From assembly GCA_021234155.1 (NCBI GenBank), contig JAJEKV010000085.1, forward strand, positions 1,806,896-1,870,895: 64,000 nt of DNA, written 5' to 3'. Source of the DNA: Isoetes taiwanensis. Its lineage: Eukaryota; Streptophyta; Lycopodiopsida; Isoetales; Isoetaceae. Shown here in pieces: positions 56,396 to 64,000 of this stretch (position 1 is the stretch's first letter; each line of letters begins with the position of its first letter). Position numbers and translations under genes: made by a program. The notes below the pieces were generated by a model, which worked only from the letters and a program-made list of their open reading frames with translations, was not told the DNA's origin and made no database searches.

Positions 56396-57420
56396 GAAGT
56401 AAATGAAAAAAATTGAAACTTTTTGTTTTGGTATGTTATGGGAGATGATGTTTCTTTTATTTGAAAAAATAAATAAAAATTCAAAAAACATTGGCAAATT
56501 CATGAATCATGTATAAACCATCAAATATAGCACAAACTCCATACAAAATAAAAAGTTTCAATTTTTTTTTTGTCTTTTCCAATATAAAATACAGCCACGA
56601 TAACATCATCTCTTTAAAATCTTTAAAAAAGCTTACTGCACTACAATGATGCAGGATAAAGGACATGACCAGAATGATCAGCTGGGCAGAGAATCAACTA
56701 GTAAGGTGTAAAATCCTACCAAATCCGCCCAGAAATTTGCTGTTTTTGCCCAAAACTTAACCAAATATCAGAACATCATACATCATCAGAAAGATCCCAG
56801 AGAGAGCTTTCTATCGCATTAAAGGACACTCAAAACGGATTCTGAATTCAAAAATTATGATAAAAACCATATTACCATCAAATCTGCATGATGGCATGCA
56901 CTTTGCAAAAATATATCCAGATTAAAAAGTACAAAAAATAGGTACCTATCTTAATAGGTCTGGACCAAATCGAATGCCAATGAAAAGCTCTTTACATAAG
57001 CTTTCTAAAGAGACCAAGATCACCTGAATCCGACCTCGGTAGCTCAAGTTATGAGCGCAGAAAACAATTGACATCCTCTCTTTAGTGCTTCTCTTCTTTA
57101 TCTATTTTTAGTGACTTAGAGATATTATCCTTCTATATCCTTCCTATATTATCCTTCCTATATATAAAATTATTAGAAAAAAAAAAACGGTTACAAAAAG
57201 GGCCATTTCGAATTATCTATATCTATTTTTGGCGTCGGAATAGCCATTTCCGGGTGTTCGCGTGGGGCGAGATGGATTTTCTATTTTTGGGAGTCTTTTG
57301 GCGGAGGCCGGCGCCCTACTCAAACCAAGCTACGGCGACCAAGCTAACTTAAAGTCTCCGGCACTAAGAATGTTTGGTATTCTCCGGTTTCTCTATAAAC
57401 AGGCCTTTTTTTCAGGGCGA
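56396..57420. other. Unassigned AT-rich region
   Basis: No gene supported. Confidence 0.5.
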
Positions 57421-58283
57421 TGCTTTTCTCATAATTTGATGTGCACTGTTTAGACGGACTGGGCAGCTCCAAACATCATAGAAGAAGCAGAAAACCGTCA
57501 CCTATTCCCCAATCGCTTTATGAACCAAGTAATTTTTCTTTTGTTTCGTTTTGATAATTTGATTTCCTGAAGCACGTTACTGGCATCGGAAGGCCGGACT
57601 TATAATGTGCTGATGCAAACTTCTGGAAAGGGTAAACGACCTAATAAGTTTTAATTTGGAGCTGGGATTGTTTTAATTTAAGACTAGGATAGTCAGAAAT
57701 TACCAAAGCAGCTTTCGTAGATTGAGCTTTCTTACCTAGAAGCTATCCGTGGCTGGACGATGTAGTTTGAATCTAGATTTTATATTGAGGGCATGAAAAA
57801 TCTGTTGATTCTATGGTCTCATGGGTACTTAGTTTATTTCCACGATTACAGAGCCGGCGAACAAACTTGCATTTCCTTCGACCTGAAAATTTTTTAGCCT
57901 GTCGATCTATGAGCCCTCCTGCCGTGAAGTCGTCTGGTATGCTTTGATAATTTGATAATTTGATGTAGCAGTGCTTTTCTCATAATCTGACACAAATTAT
58001 TTGAACGAACTGGGCAGCTCCAGGCACCATAGGAGTAAAAACCGTCGGCTATGGCCGAATCTCTTTATAAACCAGGTAATTTTTTTTGGCTGCGTTCCGT
58101 TAAAAAGGTTCAATCTAGAATTTAGTTTTCCAAAGCACATTTGGCTGGCACCGGAAGGCTAAGCTCATAGTGTGATGATATAGACTTGTGGGAAGCACAA
58201 ACGACGTGGTAGGCTTTAATTTGGAGTTAGAATAGTTTTAATTTGGGGCTAGGATGACCGGAAATTACTAGAACAGCTCAGGC
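57421..58283. repeat. ~305-bp direct duplication, period 551
   Basis: 57421-57718 and 57972-58283 are related end to end (TGCTTTTCTCATAAT, ACTGGGCAGCTCCA, TTTAATTTGGAG). They are diverged and separated by about 250 unrelated bases. Confidence 0.8.
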
Positions 58284-58825
58284 GGATGAAGCTTTCTTGC
58301 CTGAAGCCTATCCCTGACATCATGACTTTGAGGCAGCTAGGTTTTTCTGCCAATTCCTTAGCAGAAGCCATACCGATTGCCGTGCATCTTCGAATTGGAT
58401 GTACACAAACCATTAACCAAATTGAACTGATTGTTTAGTTGAATTTGTGCATAGCCGAAAATCCTTACTCTCTTTAGATTGTATGAGGATGGTCACCAGA
58501 CCAACTCCTGCATTACAGTTACCATGTGTAGCTTGTGTGCTCTGCCCCAAAGCGGCACAACCAAAGGCAACAAAAGATTCAAGCCTAATCGGTTTATATG
58601 CAAAAGATTCAAGGCTAGTGATCCACTCCCCTGATCGGCTTTTTAATGTGTCGACTCGGTTGGGCGCTCCCTACTGTACTCAAGGATCCCAGAGGCCCAT
58701 TTCTGGTTACTGCCTATGGGCGCTGCAAGCCAAATCACCAAACACAAACAGGGCCCTCTAAATCCAAAAAAGAAACTTGGGAATCCATACCTTAATAAGT
58801 TATTCGTCAATTACTCATAGATTTA
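58284..58825. other. Unassigned
   Basis: No gene supported before the LTR of element 2. Confidence 0.5.
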
Positions 58826-59692
58826 TGTGACGTTCCAGGGGAATATACGCCATAAATACGTATATTCCTGGACCCGTCACCATACAAGTCTACCTATGTA
58901 GCCTTGTATGCCTTAGAAAGTGGCAAGGGGTGCATATCTAAGTTAAGTGTTTAACTTAGATAACCTTAGGATAAGGCCCATTTCCACATGGCCTTATCCT
59001 ATTGGGCAACCGCCACATGGCCTCATCCTAGTGGTGCCATGTGGCATCCCATGTGGCCCCATACCTATATGAGCTCTAACCTTAACCCTAGACCCTTTTC
59101 CCTGACCTAGCACCTGAACTCTCATCTACGTGCCCGAAACCCCGTTTCGAGCACCGTTCGTCATAGTCTAGCCTGGAGCAGCAGCCCCTGGAAGGTGTGT
59201 ATGATCGTAGAGGGAGCAAGCCTTCGACCCACGTCAAGGAGCATGGAGACGCCCATCTGCAAAGTATGCACAGGAGGGGCGGATGGAGTGGTCAACCCTA
59301 GCCATTGTCTTATGCCAGCCCCGCCATTGTTATGACTCGGTCTGCTCTATCTTGAGGCCTATCTAGTCAGTCGATTCCCTCATGTGTCGGAGCCACGGGT
59401 AGGAGGCCCATGTTTTATGGCATATGATTATGTTCTTTGCATCTATGGATATGCGATTGAGCTACCCTTCGAGGTAGTATGTTGTATGGTATTGCTAGTT
59501 CTGACGTGTTTATGCTTCCGCTGTGATAGGAGCCCATAGGGGAAGGGCACGCAAGATACCTTCGTGTCCCCTTCCCGCACTACGATCATCTCAGAGTGCG
59601 GGATAGACGGAGGGCCCGTGCGGTTGCAGGACCGGATGGGGGATTTCCTGTCGAGTATACGGCCGGGCGCCGTATGTTTAGGGAGCGTCACA
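58826..59692 (+). repeat. 5' LTR of element 2 (867 bp)
   Basis: The first 55 bases form a cruciform-capable hairpin (58835-58849 with 58859-58871, bounded by GTGACG and CGTCAC). The block CATCTGCAAAGTATGCACAG near 59257 matches the LTR of element 1. Confidence 0.9.
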
Positions 59693-59693
59693 A

Positions 59694-59705
59694 TGGTATC
59701 AGAGC
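59694..59705 (+). promoter_or_regulatory. Primer binding site of element 2
   Basis: TGGTATCAGAGC two bases after the LTR; initiator-Met tRNA type. Confidence 0.92.
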
Positions 59706-60262
59706 GATGTTCTTGGTTGACCAAGAACTAGCATTGACCATAACCATGAAAGTAGTCTAACAGACCTATAGGGGTGTGAAATAAAAATTTCCACCATCGA
59801 ACCTCGAAAATAGGGGAAAAATTTTTCTCCTAGGTAGTGGGTCCGAAATTAGGTTAAGAAGTGAATGAGTCAAATTCACCTTCTAGTAAAAAATTGGAGT
59901 GAAAATTATGCATCTGCATCAATTTCACCTAAAATGGGTCGAAGAATCATGCCAATCGGAGACCTGGGTGAAAAATGGCGCAAATCCATAATTAATACTT
60001 CAAACTATTAGGAAATTTGAAATTTTAAAGGTATAATACGAATTTTAGTATATGTATTAGAAATTAAACATATATTAATGATAAGGGTACTATGGGGTAA
60101 TTAATAAGGGGGGGCTAATAAGTAGGCCTATTAATGGTAGTAGAATATTCCCAGGGACCCTTCCTTTTAAATACCCCTGACACCTCATTTTCCCTCCAAA
60201 CTTTTTCTCCACCTTATCTCTCTTGATCAGCCTTACGTCACCCGTTCTCTAGACCGTTAAGT
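59706..60262. promoter_or_regulatory. Leader with possible promoter for ORF1
   Basis: No ORF. TTTTAAATACCCC at 60166-60178 is followed by a pyrimidine-rich leader and the ATG about 95 bases on, as in a TATA-type promoter. Confidence 0.4.
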
Positions 60263-61371
60263 ATGGCACGCACGAAGCAGACAGCCAGGAAGGCAGGCGA
60301 GCGACCTACACTCTCGATGGCGCACTTAGCAGCAGGTCGCCATGTCAAGAAGATCCCTGAGCACCTTCGACCTAAGCCGGGGGAAGGGGCCTTCTCCAGC
60401 AGCAAAGCCGAATTAAACCCTACCATGACGCCGGGGGAGGAGGCACCTAGCAAGAGCTCTTCGGCCGCCAGTGCACCCAGAGAACCGAGAATCCCCCGGC
60501 TATTTTGGGCCTTCTGACACCGAGGTGGAAGAGCGGTGGAAGAACCTCGCGGGAGGAGCAGCCCCAAAGACTGCACCCAAGAGGCGGGCCCTTCAGTGCC
60601 CAAGAAGAAGGGCAAGGAAAAAGTTGCAGAGTGGCCTGAAGAGAGGGCCACTAGGAAGAAGAGGGAGAGAGAGCGGGAGCTGAGAGAACAGGAAAGAAGG
60701 ACGAAGGGGAGGAATGATCGGCCCCGGAGGACCGTAGTAATTGAGGAGCCTCGGCGTGAAGAGGAGGAGGTGGAAGAAGGAGGAGGCGACGAGGAAGAAG
60801 AGCAGGAGGAGGACGCTGACCCAAGGCCACCTTATCCAAAGTGGCCCGAGCCACCTAAGGTGGTTAAGAAGTATATGGGCGAGCGATCCTTCCTTTGAAG
60901 GAGGACCCGACTTACCGACGCCACCAAAGCGATCTACAATACCTCCGCTGATGGACGAGGTATAATGATTGGTACCGCCGACAAAACGCCCAACGCTACG
61001 CGGAGGGGGGGGCGGCCACCAAAGAAGCGTGCCCCCGCCGCCACCACGACCCGAGAAGCCAAAGAAGGTCCACCATGGGCCTAACTCCCCGCGACGCCGA
61101 AGTTTTTCGAGATTAAGCACTTTCAACAAAGTGCACTAATCTCCTGATTAGGAAGGCACCATTCGAGCGGCTCATGCGGGAAGTGATGCAGGAGTTCGTC
61201 ACCGACTACAAGGTGACGTCGCTGACAACTAGGGTGTTGCAGGTAGCTGCGGAAGCGGAGCTCACCCAGTTGTTCGAAGAGGGAAACCTCTGCGCAATCC
61301 ATGCGAAGGGGGTGACCCTAATGCCCAAGGACTTGTATTTGGCGCGTCGCATCCGCAAGGAGTACCCTTGA
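60263..61371 (+). pseudogene. ORF1 of element 2: histone H3 tail and core around a charged insertion, frameshifted
   Basis: The ATG at 60263 gives MARTKQTARKAGERP, matching H3 residues 1-9 (Lys4, Arg8 and Lys9 kept, Ser10 replaced by Ala). Then follow about 200 residues of Pro/Ser and very charged sequence (KKRERERELREQERRTKGR, EEEEVEEGG). The H3 core returns at 61135-61371: [45 protein letters not shown]. The core has lost Arg116 and the DLRFQ loop. Frame changes near 60500, 60590, 60890-61100 and 61130 (stop in one frame at the EIKHFQQS helix) break the ORF. Same gene order as element 1, so it descends from the same capture. The exact tail is more H3-like than in element 1, the core less so. 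Confidence 0.88.
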
Positions 61372-62010
61372 GGATGCAAAATTTTGTGTAAAATAATGTA
61401 ATTGCTAAAGTTTTCCCCCATAAATATAAAATTTTGTTGCAATCTGACCTTAAATTTTGTAGGAAAATGTGTTTAAGTAGCTTAATTTTTACTTTAGTTT
61501 TGACCATTATGATTGGGATGTCTAAGGAAAAATTAATTAGTGAAATATCCTAAGTTAATTAGTCATAAAAGTTGAAAAATTTCCGAAACCGGGTATCTGC
61601 GCCCGCGACGCAGAGCTATTCTGTGCGACGCCACCCGATTTCGCCATTCTGTAGCTAATCCATGTTCAAATTGTGTAACAAAAGTTGCTAATTAAGCTAG
61701 AATCATGCTAGGAAGTCATGTTAGGATCTTTAAATTCCCTGAAACTCTTCATAAAAGTTGCAAATTGCCGAAACCGGGTCGCGTCGCGTAAAACCTATCT
61801 GCGCCCGCAACGCAGAGCTATTCTGCGCGACGGCACCCGATTTCGCCTGATTTTGCCCAAATTGACCAATTTTGACCCAACAAACTGCCATGTAGTGTTT
61901 CTTGCTTTGCTTGGATTAGAATTGCACTTCATGGTAGTTCATTTGGACACCCATGGCCATAGATTTGAAGTCTTCCCTATCAGGAACCCCTGTGCACAGA
62001 ACCCGAGGCA
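61372..62010. repeat. Spacer with a GC-rich ~75-bp duplication
   Basis: CCGAAACCGGGT...CGCAGAGCTATTCTG...CACCCGATTTCGCC at 61570-61645 recurs at 61753-61848 in an otherwise AT-rich spacer. Confidence 0.8.
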
Positions 62011-62019
62011 TCCCTAGTC

Positions 62020-62027
62020 TATAAAAG
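62020..62027 (+). promoter_or_regulatory. TATA box upstream of ORF2
   Basis: TATAAAAG 119 bases before the ORF2 ATG, with a C/T-rich leader downstream. An excellent match to plant TATA promoters; initiation near 62050 is inferred. Confidence 0.6.
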
Positions 62028-62138
62028 GGGGGCCTCATTTGTCAATTTCTCCCCACCAAAATTGCTCTCAGCCCTTTTGGCGATTTTCTAGCTCCTTACT
62101 CATCCTCATTAGCCATTTTTCACACTCCTTTCAGCTTA

Positions 62139-63663
62139 ATGGCGCCCTCAAGCTTTGTCAGATGGTACAATGACTCCAATCACATCCGTGATTTCCCTGC
62201 TGAGCAAGCCTTCCATGTCTTTGACCATCTCTTTGATCTTCATGCCACCTTGACTAGAACTCCCTACTACACTGACATCATCTGCCAATATGATCAGCAG
62301 GTTCTTCCCCAGGAAGTTAGCTTGCCACCTAGAGGAGGGAAATGGGTTTCCTTAGACTCTCTTACCCAAGCCATAGGTGGGGGATCCAGGGGCAAGAGTA
62401 GACTGTGGGATAGAACCAGAAACATGCCAGACTACATGACCTGTAAGCATCATAGGCATAGGTACGTCTCAAACCAAGCAGCTTTAGCCTTGTTCATGCA
62501 GTACAGGGCAGTCAACCAACCAGGGGAGCCGTCAATTCAACCTTTGGATCTGGCACCTCTCGACACTCGGAGGCAGCAGATAGGTATTCACGAGATCGAG
62601 ACGGCAGAATACGAATACTACGGCTCCACATCAGAAACACCTATGTTGCAGATTGAGCAGGATTACGAAGAAGAAGAGGAGGAGAACCCAAGTTGGGAGA
62701 TGAGGGAGGCAAGGAGGATGGAGAGGCGACTAGCTCGGCAACAAGATGTGCTAAGGCGGGACTTCGAGCCGCCAATAGGTATCACGGCCCTCACCCCGGT
62801 AATCATCGACGGCGAGGAGTACATATTCGCCACCGACATCCTCAACCTTCCCTATTGTCAGGAAGAGGGCCTCAGGATCGACGAGCTCCTAGGCCTAATC
62901 GCACAGGAACATGGTAGTGACTTCATCGACTACTCCTACCAAGAAATCCCAAGGGGAGGTAGCCGAGCGACACTCCTATGCAGGGGAAACTATGTCGGAC
63001 ATCCAGGCATACCAACAGATAAGGCAGATGTTTCAACAGCAGCAACCCGACATTCCAGAAGAGGAATTCCAGGAGATCCAAAGCAGGTTGTACAAGCCGG
63101 GAAGAGGCCCAAGTTCAAGCCGACCAGTCCGCTCCATGAGCGTGCGTGAAGCATCTAGCAGCATTAATCTGGAGAACGCAGCAACAATGTGGAGGGACCA
63201 CGAAGATCTTACGGCAATAGATGTTTTCGGCGAGGCAGCTCGGAGGAGAGGCACGGGAGCCACGGGGCCGAACAGGGGTAAATCACTCAGGTACTATCTT
63301 CCGGCCCTTAGCCAAGGACAGATGATAGTCTTTCACAAGGAGTTCAGCCCAAGGGGTGAAGAATCAGTGGCGCTCCTCATAGCACTTACAGGTTTTGGCC
63401 AGCATGCCAAGATAGATTTCGGAATGGACCATGTTATCCTCTTCAAGAGATCCGTAGCCCTTCATGCCCTCGACTTCGCAAGGGGCCACCTCAGGGATGC
63501 GCACTTGGCAGTAGTGGCGGCAACCGCACCAGAACTCCCGGCACCGCAGATGGCAAGAGCATTGGAGGGAGGATCGGCGGCAAGAATCCTACAGAATGTC
63601 GGCAAGGGCATAGGATTGAAGAACGTCAAGAACTTCTTCAAGTCCATGAAGCGACATCATTGA
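62139..63663 (+). CDS. ORF2 of element 2, accessory protein of unknown function (one frameshift)
   Basis: The ATG at 62139 gives MAPSSFVRWYNDSNHIRD, parallel to MAAADLIAWYHDGEQW in element 1. A middle block PVIIDGEEYIFATDI...DFIDYSYQEIP matches PVIYHQGQEYLLLDDI...DFIDFTSIELP. An acidic/coiled segment (EEEEENPSWEMREARRMERR) lies between. Near 62940-62990 the frame shifts. The C-terminal part (to 63663) begins MSDIQAYQQIRQMFQQQQPD at 62992 and carries KSLRYYLPAL, VALLIALTGFGQHAKIDF and ILFKRSVALHAL, the counterpart of the out-of-frame C-terminus in element 1. It ends in a basic tail. No known family is recognised. It could instead be two separate overlapping proteins. Confidence 0.75.
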
Positions 63664-64000
63664 TGGAAAACTTGCTTTGTTAATCAATTAAAGTGTATTG
63701 TAATTCTCTCTTCAGTATTATCATGTAATTCATGAAATGTATTTCTATATACTAATTAATGTCTTACCATGATCTTGACTTGTAAGTGGAATTTTCATAT
63801 GATTTCTTTTGTACCTAACAACAATTCAATTGTAAGCAAGAATGATTAGTGTGTACCTTAAATAACAAACGTTGATGATTAATCCTTGCAGCAAGGAACA
63901 CAGGCTCATGTTCTCAAGGCCAAGGCCGACATCACCAGTGGGTACCCAGAAACCTATTTGGACGTGATCAAGATGACAACAACGACGAAATGACGCCGGA
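63664..64000. other. Spacer and possible start of ORF3 in element 2
   Basis: AT-rich spacer, then a splice-acceptor-like CCTTGCAG at 63884-63891 followed by an open stretch to the window end. The position is equivalent to ORF3 of element 1. Confidence 0.4.

Larger units (their letters stand above)
58826..64000 (+). mobile_element. Second LTR element with an H3-chimera ORF (element 2, 3' part beyond window)
   Basis: The LTR (58826-59692) starts TGTGACGTTCC and ends CGTCACA like element 1, and is followed by a Met-tRNA primer site. The order then is ORF1 (H3 tail, charged insert, H3 core) and ORF2, homologous to those of element 1. gag and pol would lie beyond the window. Coding sequence is more divergent and more frameshifted than in element 1, so the two are different families of one lineage. 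Confidence 0.9.

Noticed and set aside
63270-63560. C-terminus of element 2 ORF2 as an H2A-like histone
   Set aside because: A short HLAVV...EL resemblance to the H2A end was noted, but the alpha helices and acidic-patch residues do not follow.

Overview
The window looks like intergenic and repeat DNA of a large plant nuclear genome. The evidence is small-intron aspartyl protease genes of the plant APF1 type, plant-type retrotransposons with initiator-Met tRNA primer sites, a tRNA-Asn relic, and very low gene density. A DIRS/Ngaro-type tyrosine-recombinase retroelement together with Ty3/gypsy, Ty1/copia, TRIM, LINE and Tourist-like elements suggests a seed-free land plant (fern or lycophyte). 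That last step is inference.

Layout. 1-1127 is the 3' end of one APF1-like gene. A complete ten-exon paralogue sits at 40761-43177, so the two are tandem duplicates pushed about 40 kb apart by transposons. Between them lie a tRNA-Asn relic, a LINE (2.1-4.8 kb, minus), a copia remnant split by a complete 454-bp TRIM (5.5-7.0 kb), and a three-level nest. In the nest a DIRS/Ngaro-type element (7.9-34.9 kb, minus) carries in its gag gene a 12.6-kb chromovirus (14005-33749, TSD GCCGA). The 3' LTR of that chromovirus carries a 7.1-kb Tat-like gypsy element with apparently identical LTRs (25777-32880, TSD TCTGG). A 1.5-kb polypurine tract follows. To the right of the second APF gene are a Tourist-like MITE, tandem duplications, fold-back hairpins, an array of GGCGCC-centred palindromes around a broken unknown gene (47-50.5 kb), a (GATA)n microsatellite, LINE fragments and, from 58826 to the window end, a second element related to the chromovirus.

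The main discovery is that both related LTR elements carry an extra gene ahead of gag that is a histone H3 chimera. In element 1 the last 99 residues of ORF1 match the H3 core (residues 37-135) without an indel and start from an MANTK N-terminus. In element 2 the ORF begins with a textbook H3 tail (MARTKQTARKA), has a long charged insertion, and ends in a diverged H3 core. A second accessory ORF of unknown function is also conserved between the elements. Element 1 additionally has a C-terminal chromodomain, so one mobile element encodes both an H3-like protein and a domain of a family that reads H3 tails. Secondary points of interest are a tRNA-Arg-like 3' end in the place of the polypurine tract of the Tat-like element, the split repeats of the DIRS element, and conserved hairpin cores whose flanking arms differ but still pair.

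Most transposon genes carry frameshifts. Because the APF gene and the 850-residue pol ORF are clean, most of these look like real decay, although assembly indels cannot be excluded.
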